Shown here one piece after another: positions 54,565-63,407 of a DNA stretch of 64,000 nucleotides. The translations under genes and the position numbers were made by a program. The notes under the pieces are model-generated. The model did not search any database, had not been told where the DNA came from, and was given only the letters and a program-made list of their open reading frames with translations. Source of the stretch: Lentzea guizhouensis. GTDB lineage: Bacteria > Actinomycetota > Actinomycetes > Mycobacteriales > Pseudonocardiaceae. The stretch's first letter is position 1. Each line of letters starts with the position of its first letter. The DNA is taken from the NCBI RefSeq assembly GCF_001701025.1, contig NZ_CP016793.1, positions 8,742,001-8,806,000 on the forward strand, read 5' to 3'.

Positions 54565-54720
54565 GTGAACTCCCCAGGTCGCGTTCCGGTGTGGACGGTC
54601 CGCGCGGTGAGCAGTGCGGGGGCGTCCCGGCCACACCGGTGAGGTGCGGTCGAGCAAACTGTGCCACGCGGCGCGGTCGTCATCGGACAGCAGTGCCCCG
54701 GACGGCCGACGAGCACCACG

Positions 54721-54897
54721 TCAGGCTCGCGTGGCCCGCGTCCGCCAGAGCGCCAGCACGAAGTACGGCGTTCCCACCAACGAGATCACCAGGCCCGCCG
54801 GTATCTGGGCCGGCGCGACCACGGTGCGCCCCAACGTGTCCGCGGCGCTGACCAGGACCGCCCCCAACAGCCGTGACCGCGCGGCCACCTTCCGCTG
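54721..54897 (-). pseudogene. Remnant of a FecCD-type siderophore ABC permease (C-terminus only)
   Basis: A 58-codon open segment encodes LLGAVLVSAADTLGRTVVAPAQIPAGLVISLVGTPYFVLALWRTR, the typical last helices of FecCD iron-siderophore permeases (ADTLGR...IPAG..T.LVG.PYF). A stop codon lies just upstream in the frame and the SGNH hydrolase gene ends at 54898, so the remaining 270 or so residues are gone. No partner ATPase or binding protein is nearby. The flanking 54565-54720 shows no gene. Confidence 0.75.
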
Positions 54898-56142
54898 TCA
54901 GACCAGGTCGCGCAGGGCGACGAAGTTCGCGAGCGCCTCCTGGCCCGCGATGTTCACGTGCACGCCGTCGCCGGTGTCGTAGGCGGGGAGGATGCTGTTG
55001 GGCTTGACCGGATCGGCCAGCACCTGGTCGAAGTCCGTCACGCCCGTGCACGTCCCGGTGCAGTCCCCGCCGTTGCGGACGAACCCCGCGACGACGTGGC
55101 GGTCGATGTTGTTCTGGTCGGTGTAGCCGGGGCGGGGCGTGATCGGCGTGACGTGGACGTCGATGCCCGCGTCGCGCAGGCGCCCGAAGACGGTGCGGTA
55201 GCTGGTGATGATCTCGTTCGCCGTGCAGCCGTTCGCCAGGTCGTTCGTGCCGTAGTAGTAGATGACCGACTTGACCCCGTGCAGCGAAAGGACATCACGC
55301 TCCAGCCGCGCCATCGCGTCCAGACCGGCCACCCCCTCCGGCGACCGCGGGCAGACCGCGCTCGTCGTGCCGCTGATGCCCGCGTTGGCGACGGCGAGCT
55401 GGGACGTGCGCGGCAGCTCGGCGACGATCCGGCGGGCCAGGAAGTCGGTCCACCGCTTGTGGGTGCCGATCTCGGTGCAGCCGGGGCCGCAGTTCGTGCT
55501 GCCGACGCCGTCGACGACCGAGCTGCCGAACGGGACGACCGTGCCCTTCAGCGCCGGGTTGTGCACGTCGACCGCGCTGACCACCAATGTGGACCCGGTG
55601 GTCAGCGAGTACGCCTCGCCCGTCGTGTCGGCGGTGTGGTCGCCGGCGCCGGGCGGGGTGAGGTAGTTGTCGCGGAACGCGGAGTTGTGCTGGCCGGGCA
55701 GGACTTCTCCTGCGGCGAACACGCTGATCGCGACGTCGTCTCCCGGCCGGGTGGCGAGCACGGTGGCGTCGCTCCAGGTCTCGCCGCCAGCGGGGATCGT
55801 CACGGAGCGGCGCCCGTGGAAGGTGACGCGCTTCGGGGTGCCGGTGGTGGCGCCGCCCGTGCTGATCGCGACGGTGGCGCGGTCGAGGGTGAGCGGCTGC
55901 CGGCCGAAGGTGTTCTGCAGGCGGAAGCGGACCGCGGTGCCACCCTGGCTGAGGTGGGCGAGCATCCGGATCGACTGGTTCCGCAACGGGGTCGCGGCGA
56001 GGCGTTCCTGCGACTGGGCCCAGGAGGTGAACCACGCGTGGCCGGGAGGACCGGCGGCCGCCGTGCCCGTGGCGGTGGCAGTGGCTGTCGAAAGAACAGC
56101 CAGGACGATCGTCGCGATCACCGATGTGCGCAGCCTGGTCAT
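54898..56142 (-). CDS. Secreted SGNH/GDSL-type hydrolase
   Basis: A 414-residue exported esterase-like enzyme with a Sec signal peptide. After an N-terminal beta domain (FTSWAQSQERLA...), the catalytic domain shows block I as FGSSVVDGVGS (GSS in place of GDS), block III as YYYGTNDL and block V as DGVHVNIAGQ, giving the Ser, Asn and Asp-His residues. It likely deacylates a polysaccharide or lipid. GAGGAG precedes the ATG. Its 3' end abuts the FecCD remnant, possibly a rearrangement point. Confidence 0.88.
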   Translation of the reverse strand: MTRLRTSVIATIVLAVLSTATATATGTAAAGPPGHAWFTSWAQSQERLAATPLRNQSIRMLAHLSQGGTAVRFRLQNTFGRQPLTLDRATVAISTGGATTGTPKRVTFHGRRSVTIPAGGETWSDATVLATRPGDDVAISVFAAGEVLPGQHNSAFRDNYLTPPGAGDHTADTTGEAYSLTTGSTLVVSAVDVHNPALKGTVVPFGSSVVDGVGSTNCGPGCTEIGTHKRWTDFLARRIVAELPRTSQLAVANAGISGTTSAVCPRSPEGVAGLDAMARLERDVLSLHGVKSVIYYYGTNDLANGCTANEIITSYRTVFGRLRDAGIDVHVTPITPRPGYTDQNNIDRHVVAGFVRNGGDCTGTCTGVTDFDQVLADPVKPNSILPAYDTGDGVHVNIAGQEALANFVALRDLV

Positions 56143-56164
56143 CGTCGGGCTCCTCGTACAACGT

Positions 56165-56178
56165 TGGAAGCGCTCTCA
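56165..56178. promoter_or_regulatory. LacI/CebR-type operator upstream of the SGNH hydrolase
   Basis: TGGAAGCGCTCTCA is one or two bases from the TGGGAGCGCTCCCA palindrome recognised by CebR-type LacI regulators of polysaccharide-degradation genes. It lies 23 bases before the SGNH start codon. Confidence 0.6.
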
Positions 56179-56256
56179 CGATCATCCAGCCATGATCGCC
56201 AGGGACCGGCTACGGCCGTTCGGAGCAGCCGGGCCGGGGTGGCGCGTTCACCGTTG

Positions 56257-56862
56257 TCAGGAGCGCACCCGCAGGCCGTCGAACGCCACCGCGGCCACCG
56301 TGTCCGCGAGCTCGGCCGCGCTCAGCCCGCCCTGCGGCCGGTACCACTCGATGAGCGAGTTGACCATGCCGAACAGCAGCCTGGTCGTCATCGCGGGATC
56401 GATGTCCGCGCGGAGATCACCCTCGGCGGCCGCCTCGGCGACCAGTGCGGTGACGATCTGGTCGAACTCGCGGCGGCGGGCCAGTGCCTCGCGTTCGGTC
56501 TCGCTGTTGCCGCGCACGCGCAGGAGCAGGGTGACGAACGGCAGCTGTTCCACCAGGACCGTGATGCTGCCGCGCACGAGCCGGTCGAGCCGGTCGATCG
56601 CGCGCCCTCCGCCCAGTTCGGCCACCTCGGCGAAGAGGCCGTCGAGCGCCCGGTCGACCGCGAGCCGCAGCAGGGCTTCCTTGCTGGGGACGTGGTGGTA
56701 GATCGCCGACTTCGCGATGCCCAGGCGGGTGGCCAGGTCCTGGATGCTGGTGCCGTCGTAGCCGCGCTCGTAGAACAGCTCGGCGGCGGCCTTGAGCAGC
56801 GTCTCCAGGTCGTAGCCCGGACGGCCGCGGCGCCTCGCCCCGCTGTTCTCGGTCGTGGTCAT
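56257..56862 (-). CDS. TetR-family regulator (PaaR-like)
   Basis: A 201-residue TetR protein: LLKAAAELFYERGYDGTSIQDLATRLGIAKSAIYHHVPSKEALLRLAV is the DNA-binding domain and ends with the YHH variant frequent in acyl-CoA-responsive TetRs. The ligand domain ends MTTRLLFGMVNSLIEWYRP. It lies 43 bp downstream of the 3-hydroxyacyl-CoA dehydrogenase gene and is a good candidate for the regulator binding the palindrome at 57760. It resembles the TetR gene at 61380, so the two may be paralogues. Confidence 0.88.
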   Translation of the reverse strand: MTTTENSGARRRGRPGYDLETLLKAAAELFYERGYDGTSIQDLATRLGIAKSAIYHHVPSKEALLRLAVDRALDGLFAEVAELGGGRAIDRLDRLVRGSITVLVEQLPFVTLLLRVRGNSETEREALARRREFDQIVTALVAEAAAEGDLRADIDPAMTTRLLFGMVNSLIEWYRPQGGLSAAELADTVAAVAFDGLRVRS

Positions 56863-56905
56863 GCGCTGCAGTGTTTCAGCGCCCCAGCGGCGTGCTGCCG
56901 TGCGG

Positions 56906-57727
56906 TCACCACCGGTAGAAGCCCTCCCCGGTCTTGCGGCCCAACCGGCCGGCGGCGACCTTGTCCCGCAACAGCTGCGGTGGTGCAAAGCGCGGGCCGA
57001 GCTCGCGTTCGAGGTGCTCGGCGATCGCGAGGCGGACGTCGAGGCCCACCAGGTCGGTGGTGCGCAGCGGTCCGACGGGGTGCCGGTAGCCGAGGGTCAT
57101 GGCGCTGTCGATGTCCTCGGCGGACGCGACGCCCTCCTCGACCATCCGCATGGCCTCCAAGGCGATCGCGACGCCGAGGCGGCTGCTGGCGAAGCCAGGC
57201 GAGTTCCGCACGGTGATCGCGTGCTTGCCGAGACCGCTCACCCAGTCCTGGGCCAGCCCGACCAGTGCGGGTGGGGTGTGCTCCCCCACCACGACCTCGA
57301 CGAGGTCGCTCGCGGGCACGGGGTTGAAGAAGTGGAGTCCGATGAGGACGGACGGGTCCGGCAGCGCCTGCGCCAAGACGTCGATCGACAACGAGCTGGT
57401 GTTGGTGCCGATCACGGCGTCCGGCGCGTGCTCGGCGATCGTGGCGAGCACGGTGTGCTTCAGCTCGACCAGCTCCGGCACGGCCTCGACCACGAGGGTC
57501 ACCGCCGCCAACGCCGCCGGGTCGGTGACCACGGAAACCGTGCCACTGACCGCGATCCCCTTCTCGGCCGCCTTGGCGAGGCTCTTCTCGAGGCGGTCGC
57601 GGGCGCTCCCGGCGGCGGACTCGGTCTCGATGACCGTGACCGTGCTCCCGGCCACCGCGAACGCGTGCGCGATGCCCGCACCCATCCGGCCACCGCCGTA
57701 GACGCCGACTGAACCGGGAACCGCCAT
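56906..57727 (-). CDS. paaH: 3-hydroxyacyl-CoA dehydrogenase (3-hydroxyadipyl-CoA type)
   Basis: A 273-residue NAD-dependent dehydrogenase. The dinucleotide motif is VGVYGGGRMGAGIAHAFA, the catalytic region reads GLHFFNPVPASDLVEVV with the active His, and NSPGFASSRLGVAIALEAMRMVEEGVAS follows. Next to paaZ it fits PaaH, oxidising 3-hydroxyadipyl-CoA in phenylacetate degradation. GGAGGG lies upstream of the ATG. It diverges from paaZ, with a TetR-type palindrome between. Confidence 0.85.
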   Translation of the reverse strand: MAVPGSVGVYGGGRMGAGIAHAFAVAGSTVTVIETESAAGSARDRLEKSLAKAAEKGIAVSGTVSVVTDPAALAAVTLVVEAVPELVELKHTVLATIAEHAPDAVIGTNTSSLSIDVLAQALPDPSVLIGLHFFNPVPASDLVEVVVGEHTPPALVGLAQDWVSGLGKHAITVRNSPGFASSRLGVAIALEAMRMVEEGVASAEDIDSAMTLGYRHPVGPLRTTDLVGLDVRLAIAEHLERELGPRFAPPQLLRDKVAAGRLGRKTGEGFYRW

Positions 57728-57759
57728 CCCACACCCTCCAGCGAGCTCATGGGCGATTT

Positions 57760-57777
57760 ACTGACCGAACGGTCTGT
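57760..57777. promoter_or_regulatory. TetR (PaaR-type) operator between paaH and paaZ
   Basis: ACTGACCGAACGGTCTGT is an inverted repeat with eight-base arms, one mismatch and a two-base centre. It resembles the ACTNACCG...CGGTNAGT motif known for PaaR. A TTATAC -10-like element overlaps its right end on the paaZ side, so binding would block transcription. Confidence 0.65.
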
Positions 57778-57834
57778 TATACCGTGGCACACGGGAACCA
57801 CGGAGGGCAACAGTCAGCGAAGGGAACCTGCACA

Positions 57835-59862
57835 GTGACTGCACTGCTGGAGAGCTACGCCGCGGGACGCTGGTTCCGGGCCCAGGCCGAGGGAGAGCCG
57901 CTGCTCGACGCGGTGACCGGCGAGGAGGTCGCGCGGTTGTCGAGCGAGGGCCTCGACCTGCGGCAGATGACCGAGCACGCGAAGCGCGTCGGCGGGCCGG
58001 CGATCCGCGAGCTGACGTTCCACCAGCGCGCTGTGCTGATCAAGGAGCTGGCCAAGCACCTCAGCGCCGACAAGGACTCGCTGTACGAGCTGTCGTACCG
58101 CACGGGTGCGACCAAGCGCGACTCGATGGTCGACATCGACGGCGGCTTCGGCACGCTGTTCAGCTTCGCGAGCAAGGGTGTGCGCGAGCTGCCCAACGAC
58201 ATCGTCGTGCTCGACGGCGGCTTGGAACGCCTCGGCCGCGAGGGCACGTTCCTGGGGCAGCACATCTACACCTCACGGCCGGGCGTCGCGGTGCAGATCA
58301 ACGCCTTCAACTTCCCCGTCTGGGGCATGCTCGAGAAGCTCGCGCCCGCGTTCCTGGCCGGCCTGCCGAGCATCGTGAAACCCGCCTCGCAGACCGCCTA
58401 CCTCACCGAGGCCGTGGTCCGGCTGATCATCTCCTCCGGCATCCTGCCGGAGGGCTCGCTGCAGCTGTTGTCCGGCAGCCCGCGCGGTCTGCTCGACGTG
58501 CTCGACGAGCAGGACTCCGTGGCGTTCACCGGTTCCGCGCACACCGCGGGGATCCTGCGCAACCACCCGAACGTGCAGCACGGCGGTGTGCGGCTGCAGG
58601 TCGAGGCCGACTCGCTGAACTGCTCGATCCTGGGCCCCGACGTGCGGCCGGACGACCCCGAGTTCGACCTGTTCGTCAAGGGAGTGGTCGCCGAGATGAC
58701 GGTGAAGGCCGGCCAGAAGTGCACGGCGATCCGGCGGGCCATCGTGCCGGAGCCGATCGCCGCCGAGGTGACCGAGGCGATCTCGGCGCGACTGGCGAAG
58801 ATCACCGTCGGCAACCCGGCCGACGAGAGCGTGCGGATGGGCGCGCTGGCCTCGCTCGGGCAGCGGGACGAGGTGCGCAAGGCCGTTGAGTCGTTGCGGA
58901 ACTCGGCCGAGATCGTGTTCGGCGACCCGAACTCGGTGCGGCTGGTCGACGCGGACGCCGAGCGCGGCGCGTTCCTCTCCCCCGTGCTGCTGCGGGCTCG
59001 CGCGGACGCCGCCGAACCGCACGACGTCGAGCCGTTCGGCCCGGTCAGCACGGTGATCACCTATCGCGGCACCTCCGAGGCCATCGAGCTCGCGGCCCGC
59101 GGCAAGGGCAGCCTGGTCGGCTCGCTCGTCACGCACGACCCCGCCGTGGCGCGCCAGGTCGTGCTGGGCGTCGCCCCGTGGCACGGCCGGATCCTGGTGC
59201 TGGACCGCGACGACGCCAAGGAGTCGACCGGGCACGGGTCGCCGCTGCCGATGCTGGTGCACGGCGGTCCCGGCCGGGCGGGTGGCGGTGAGGAGCTCGG
59301 TGGCGTGCGCGGCGTGCTGCACCACATGCAGCGCACCGCCGTGCAGGCCTCGCCGGACATGCTCACCGCGATCACCGGTCGCTGGACCACCGGGTCGAAG
59401 CGGACCGCCGACGACGTGCACCCGTTCCGCAAGTCGTTGGCGGAGCTGAGGATCGGTGACTCCATCGCGTCCGGCACGCGGCAGGTCACGCTCGCCGACA
59501 TCGACCACTTCGCCGAGTTCACCGGTGACACGTTCTACGCCCACACCGATCCGGAGGCGGCGGCCGCGAACCCGTTGTTCGGGGGGATCGTGGCCCACGG
59601 CTACCTGGTGGTGTCGCTGGCCGCCGGGCTGTTCGTGGAGCCGAACCCCGGTCCGGTGCTCGCGAACTTCGGCGTGGACGGGCTGCGGTTCCTGACGCCG
59701 GTGAAGGCCGGCGACACGATCGCGGTGACGTTGACGGTCAAGCAGATCACCCCGCGCACCAACGCCGAGTACGGCGAGGTGCGGTGGGACGCCGTGGTGA
59801 CGAACCAGGACTCCGAGCCGGTCGCCACCTACGACGTCCTCACGCTGGTCGCGAAGAACTGA
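57835..59862 (+). CDS. paaZ: Bifunctional oxepin-CoA hydrolase / semialdehyde dehydrogenase
   Basis: A 675-residue PaaZ. The N-terminal aldehyde dehydrogenase domain (about 1-520) has the catalytic Cys in VKAGQKCTAIRRA and the general-base Glu in LQVEADSLNCSI. The C-terminal MaoC-like hydratase domain has ITLADIDHFAEF-type Asp and His in DIDHFAEFTGDTFYAHTDPEAA and GGIVAHGYLVVSLAAGLF. It opens the oxepin ring and oxidises the resulting aldehyde. The GTG at 57835 with AAGGGA upstream is the chosen start. The ring-epoxidising paaABCDE genes are not in the window. Confidence 0.94.
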   Translation: MTALLESYAAGRWFRAQAEGEPLLDAVTGEEVARLSSEGLDLRQMTEHAKRVGGPAIRELTFHQRAVLIKELAKHLSADKDSLYELSYRTGATKRDSMVDIDGGFGTLFSFASKGVRELPNDIVVLDGGLERLGREGTFLGQHIYTSRPGVAVQINAFNFPVWGMLEKLAPAFLAGLPSIVKPASQTAYLTEAVVRLIISSGILPEGSLQLLSGSPRGLLDVLDEQDSVAFTGSAHTAGILRNHPNVQHGGVRLQVEADSLNCSILGPDVRPDDPEFDLFVKGVVAEMTVKAGQKCTAIRRAIVPEPIAAEVTEAISARLAKITVGNPADESVRMGALASLGQRDEVRKAVESLRNSAEIVFGDPNSVRLVDADAERGAFLSPVLLRARADAAEPHDVEPFGPVSTVITYRGTSEAIELAARGKGSLVGSLVTHDPAVARQVVLGVAPWHGRILVLDRDDAKESTGHGSPLPMLVHGGPGRAGGGEELGGVRGVLHHMQRTAVQASPDMLTAITGRWTTGSKRTADDVHPFRKSLAELRIGDSIASGTRQVTLADIDHFAEFTGDTFYAHTDPEAAAANPLFGGIVAHGYLVVSLAAGLFVEPNPGPVLANFGVDGLRFLTPVKAGDTIAVTLTVKQITPRTNAEYGEVRWDAVVTNQDSEPVATYDVLTLVAKN

Positions 59863-59903
59863 GCGGGCCAGGCGCGCCTGGTCTCAGCGGGCCAGGCGCG
59901 CCT
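59862..59903. repeat. 18-bp direct repeat at the paaZ end
   Basis: AGCGGGCCAGGCGCGCCT occurs at 59862-59879 and again at 59886-59903. Each copy contains the palindrome AGGCGCGCCT. The second forms the end of the converging VOC gene, and the copies may serve as termination hairpins. Confidence 0.6.
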
Positions 59904-60279
59904 TCGCGTCGTCGGAGAGCGGCGTGAAGAAGTTGACCAGGTTGCCGTCCGGGTCGCGGAAGAGCAGCGACCGGTTGCCCCACGGCATGGTGGTCGGCTC
60001 CTGCACGACCTCGGCCAGGTCCACGAGCCGGGCGTGCTCGCGGTCGACGTCCTCGACGAGGAACTCGAGGATCGCGGTCCGGTTCGACTCGGGCACGGCC
60101 GCTCCCAGGCTGAACAACGCCATCGTCCGCACGCTGCCGATCGCGAGCGTGCACGACGGTCCGACGAGCTCGGCGAACTGCTCGGCGAGCCACCGCGCCC
60201 GCAGACCGGTCGCCTGCTCGTAGAACTCGACCAGGCGGGCGACGTCGCCGGTGATGACGCGGACGGAAACGAACTGCAC
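59884..60279 (-). CDS. VOC-family (glyoxalase-like) protein
   Basis: A 131-residue vicinal-oxygen-chelate protein: FVSVRVITGDVARLVEFYEQATGLRARWL opens the first beta-alpha-beta unit, and LFRDPDGNLVNFF closes the second with the usual metal or ligand position. GTG start with AAAGGAT upstream. It diverges from the WYL regulator. Likely a detoxification or binding protein; substrate unknown. Confidence 0.88.
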   Translation of the reverse strand: MQFVSVRVITGDVARLVEFYEQATGLRARWLAEQFAELVGPSCTLAIGSVRTMALFSLGAAVPESNRTAILEFLVEDVDREHARLVDLAEVVQEPTTMPWGNRSLLFRDPDGNLVNFFTPLSDDAKARLAR

Positions 60280-60372
60280 AGCGGATCCTTTCGACACGGT
60301 CCCCTGGTGGGAACGTCCGCAGGCTATGGGCGATAGTGGACAGGATCCGCCCGGTATTGCAGGGTCTTCGCT

Positions 60373-61332
60373 GTGACCCGACCCATCGCACGTGTGCTCG
60401 CCCTGTTGGAGATCCTCCAAGGTGGCGGCACCAGGACCGTCGGTGAGCTCGCCGCGCGGCTGGACGTGGACGAGCGGACGGTCCGCCGGTACGTGGAACG
60501 CCTGCTGGAGCTGGAAGTCCCGGTCCGGTCGGTGCGCGGGCGGCACGGCGGGTACCGGCTGGCGCCCGGCTACCGGATGCCTCCGCTGATGCTCACCGAC
60601 GAGGAGGCGCTCGCGGTCCTGCTGGGCCTGCTCGCGGGTCAGCGCGCCGGGCTGGTCTCGGCCTCGCCCGCCGCCGTCGAGAGCGCCGCGGGGAAGGTCC
60701 GGCGGGTGCTGCCCGACGAGGTCCGGCGGCGGTTGGAAGCGTTGCTGGAGGTTGCGGACTTCACGGTCGCACCGCGAGCGGCCGCGGGTGGTGAGGCGCC
60801 GGTCCTGCTCGCGGTCGCGGAGGCCGCCCGTGAGCGGCGTCCGGTCGACCTCTCGTACCGCGCCGGTCACGCTGGTGCGAGCCGGCGGGTCGTGCACCCG
60901 TACGGGATCGTGGCGCACTCCGGGCGGTGGTACCTGACCGGGTTCGACACGGCGAGCGGTGAGGTGCGGACGTTCCGGGTCGACCGGGTCACCGCGGTCG
61001 AGGTGGGCGCCGGAACCTTCGACGTACCACCGGGTTTCGCTCCCGCCGAGCAGGTGCTGACCGCGTTGGCGCAGGCGCCGCACCGGTACGAGGTGTCCGT
61101 CCGGGTCCGGGCGGACACCGCCCGGATCCGCGCGGTGTTCCCGCCGTCCGTCGCCCTGCTGGAGGGCCTGGACGACGGGTGGACGCGGGCGCGGATCCGG
61201 GCGGAACGGCTCGACTGGGTCGCGCCGCTGCTCGCCTCGCTCGACCGGCCGTTCGTGGTGGAGCGGCCCGAGGAGCTGCGGGAGCTGGTGCGGGCGTTGG
61301 CGCGGCGGCTGGCCGAGCACGCCGACGCGTGA
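60373..61332 (+). CDS. WYL-domain transcriptional regulator
   Basis: A 319-residue regulator with an N-terminal HTH (ARVLALLEILQGGGTRTVGELAARLDVDERTVRRYVERL) and a WYL domain (VDLSYRAG...HPYGIVAHSGRWYLTGFDTASGEVRTFRVDRV). It diverges from the VOC gene with a 93-bp gap and likely controls it. GTG start, no clear ribosome-binding site. Confidence 0.9.
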   Translation: MTRPIARVLALLEILQGGGTRTVGELAARLDVDERTVRRYVERLLELEVPVRSVRGRHGGYRLAPGYRMPPLMLTDEEALAVLLGLLAGQRAGLVSASPAAVESAAGKVRRVLPDEVRRRLEALLEVADFTVAPRAAAGGEAPVLLAVAEAARERRPVDLSYRAGHAGASRRVVHPYGIVAHSGRWYLTGFDTASGEVRTFRVDRVTAVEVGAGTFDVPPGFAPAEQVLTALAQAPHRYEVSVRVRADTARIRAVFPPSVALLEGLDDGWTRARIRAERLDWVAPLLASLDRPFVVERPEELRELVRALARRLAEHADA

Positions 61333-61379
61333 GGTCCACGTCAGCGACCCGCCCGACCAGCGCGTGCGACGATGGCCCG

Positions 61380-61976
61380 GTGAGTGGGACACCTGGGCGC
61401 GGCCGGTGGCAGACGCCGTACAACCTCGAGCGGCTGCTGGAGGTCGCCGTCCGGGTGTTCACCGAACGCGGCTACGACGGGACGAGCTTCCAGCACCTCA
61501 CCCGGGCCTCCGGGCTGTCCAGGTCCTCGATCTACCACCACGTCGAGAGCAAGGAACAGCTGCTGCGCCTGGGCCTGGAACGCGCGCTGGAACCGTTGAT
61601 GGCCAGCACGACCGAGGAAGGCGCCACCACGGGCCGCGCCGTCGACCGGCTCAGCTACCTGATCAAGCGCAATGTCGAGATCCTCGCCGCCGAGCTGCCG
61701 TACGTGAAGCTGCTGCTGAGCGTGCACGGCAACACCGGGACCGAGCGGTGGGCGCTGGAACAGCGGCGCACGTTCGACAAGGTGATCGCCGGGGTGGTGC
61801 AGGAGGCGATCGACGAGGGCGACGTGCGCGCCGACCTCGACGCGCGCACCACCGCGCGACTGTTGTTCGGCACGGTCAACTCACTGGCCGAGTGGTACAA
61901 ACCGGAGCGGCGGCGCACACCGGCGGAGCTGGCGGACCAGATCTGCTCGATGATCCTGCGCGGCATCCAGGCCTGA
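61380..61976 (+). CDS. TetR-family regulator
   Basis: A 198-residue TetR protein: LLEVAVRVFTERGYDGTSFQHLTRASGLSRSSIYHHVESKEQLLRLGL, and a ligand domain ending TTARLLFGTVNSLAEWYKPERR. Both halves parallel the TetR at 56257 (LLFG.VNSL.EWY.P), so they are probable paralogues within a phenylacetate-related region. GTG start without a ribosome-binding site, possibly leaderless. Confidence 0.88.
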   Translation: MSGTPGRGRWQTPYNLERLLEVAVRVFTERGYDGTSFQHLTRASGLSRSSIYHHVESKEQLLRLGLERALEPLMASTTEEGATTGRAVDRLSYLIKRNVEILAAELPYVKLLLSVHGNTGTERWALEQRRTFDKVIAGVVQEAIDEGDVRADLDARTTARLLFGTVNSLAEWYKPERRRTPAELADQICSMILRGIQA

Positions 61977-61988
61977 GCCGGGACGGCG

Positions 61989-62309
61989 TCACCTCAGCCC
62001 GGACGCCTCCGTCGGCACGGCCCTGGTCACCCTGATCTCGTCCATCACCAGCAGCCGCCGCACCTCCGGCCCGATCTCCTGCTGCCACCGCTCGCTCTCG
62101 TACACAGCGGCGTACAGCGCGACCCGCTCCTGCTCGTCGGCGAACCGGCGGATCCACACGTACCCGTCCGGATCCTCCTCGTCCACGAAGGACGCGGTCA
62201 CCGACATCCCCTTCTCCGTCTGGAACGGGATGATCGTGCCCTCCATGAACCGCACCCAGTCGTCCCGTCGTCCCGGTTGCGTCTGGTAGCGGCGGATCTC
62301 GTAGAACAC
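61989..62309 (-). CDS. NIPSNAP-family protein
   Basis: A 106-residue dimeric alpha/beta-barrel protein: FYEIRRYQTQPGRRDDWVRFMEGTIIPFQTEKGM, then PDGYVWIRRFADEQERVALYAAVYESERW match the NIPSNAP pattern. Such proteins often sit with oxidoreductases and have unknown enzymatic roles. GTG start with AAGGAG upstream. It follows the quinone oxidoreductase gene by 14 bp on the same strand. Confidence 0.85.
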   Translation of the reverse strand: MFYEIRRYQTQPGRRDDWVRFMEGTIIPFQTEKGMSVTASFVDEEDPDGYVWIRRFADEQERVALYAAVYESERWQQEIGPEVRRLLVMDEIRVTRAVPTEASGLR

Positions 62310-62323
62310 CGAGTGACTCCTTC

Positions 62324-63292
62324 TCAGGCTTGAACGCGCAGGACGAGCTTGCCACGGGTGCGGTTCGACTCGCCGCGGCGGTGCGCCTCCGCGACCTGGT
62401 CGAGCGCGAACGTCTCCGCGACCTCCACGTGCACCCCGCCTGCGTCGATCAGCTCGGCGATCCGGGTCAACGCCGGACCGTCCGGCTCCACGAGGAACGG
62501 CGAGACGCGCATGCCCTTCGCCTCGCCCGCGGCTGCCAGCTCCGGGGCCACGCCGCCGGGAACCGCGACGAGCAGCCCGCCGGGCCGCAGCACGTCGAGC
62601 GAGCGCGTGCTGGTGCTGTCGCGGGTGTCGCCGACGAGGTCGATCACCACGTCGACGTCGGAGATCGCTTCCTCGAAGCGGACCTCGGTGTAGTCGACGA
62701 CCTCGTCGGCGCCGAGCCCGGTGAGCCACTCGTGGCCAGTGGCGCGGGCGGTGCCGATCACGTGGGCACCGAGGTGCTTGGCGAACTGGACGGCGAGGTG
62801 GCCGACACCACCGGCGGCGGCGTGGACCAGGACGTGCTGGCCCGCGGTGACGTGGGCGGTGTCGACCAGGGCCTGCCACGCGGTCAGCGCGGCGAGCGGG
62901 ACTCCGGCCGCCTGGTCGTGGCTCGCGGCGGCGGGCTTGCGGGCGAACTGGCGGGCCGGGGCGGTCACGTACTCGGCGTAGGCGCTCGCCGCACGCGGGA
63001 ACCACGGCATGCCGTAGACCTCGTCGCCCTCCTTCAGCGTGGTGACGCCGAAGCCGACCTTCTCCACGACGCCGGAGACGTCCCAGCCGAGGATGAACGG
63101 CGGCTCGCCCAGCACCCCCGCCATGCCACCGCCCGCGCGGGTCTTCCAGTCCACCGGGTTGATGCCCGCCGCGTGCACCTTCACCCTGACCTCGGTCGGC
63201 AGCGGTTCCGGGCGCGGCACCTCCCGCACCGAGAGCACCTCAGGGCCGCCGATGACGTCCTGGACGACGGCGCGCATCACTGAGTCGGACAC
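62324..63292 (-). CDS. NADPH:quinone oxidoreductase-like (zinc-free MDR)
   Basis: A 322-residue medium-chain dehydrogenase/reductase of the quinone oxidoreductase branch. It shows VKVHAAGINPVDWKTRAGG, ILGWDVSGVVEKVG and the NADPH-binding VLVHAAAGGVGHLAVQFAKHLGA; the structural zinc cysteines are absent. It reduces quinones or enones. AGGGAG precedes the GTG. It diverges from an HxlR regulator whose probable operator lies between them. Confidence 0.9.
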   Translation of the reverse strand: MSDSVMRAVVQDVIGGPEVLSVREVPRPEPLPTEVRVKVHAAGINPVDWKTRAGGGMAGVLGEPPFILGWDVSGVVEKVGFGVTTLKEGDEVYGMPWFPRAASAYAEYVTAPARQFARKPAAASHDQAAGVPLAALTAWQALVDTAHVTAGQHVLVHAAAGGVGHLAVQFAKHLGAHVIGTARATGHEWLTGLGADEVVDYTEVRFEEAISDVDVVIDLVGDTRDSTSTRSLDVLRPGGLLVAVPGGVAPELAAAGEAKGMRVSPFLVEPDGPALTRIAELIDAGGVHVEVAETFALDQVAEAHRRGESNRTRGKLVLRVQA

Positions 63293-63351
63293 TGTGAACT
63301 CCCTGGAGTTGATCTCTTGCTTGGCTCCAGCACGGTATCGCCGTGGTTATA

Positions 63352-63387
63352 GTTACCCGCAAGGGCAACTACTTCCCATTGGGAAGT
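63352..63387. promoter_or_regulatory. HxlR operator region between the oxidoreductase and HxlR genes
   Basis: ACTTCCCATTGGGAAGT (63371-63387) is a perfect 8+1+8 palindrome, preceded by the near-palindrome GTTACCCGCAAGGGCAAC (63352-63369). A TATAGT sits at 63348-63353. Such sites next to divergent HxlR genes commonly bind the redox- or quinone-sensing dimer. Confidence 0.7.
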
Positions 63388-63407
63388 GTCGAGGTGAGGG
63401 GCTTGCG

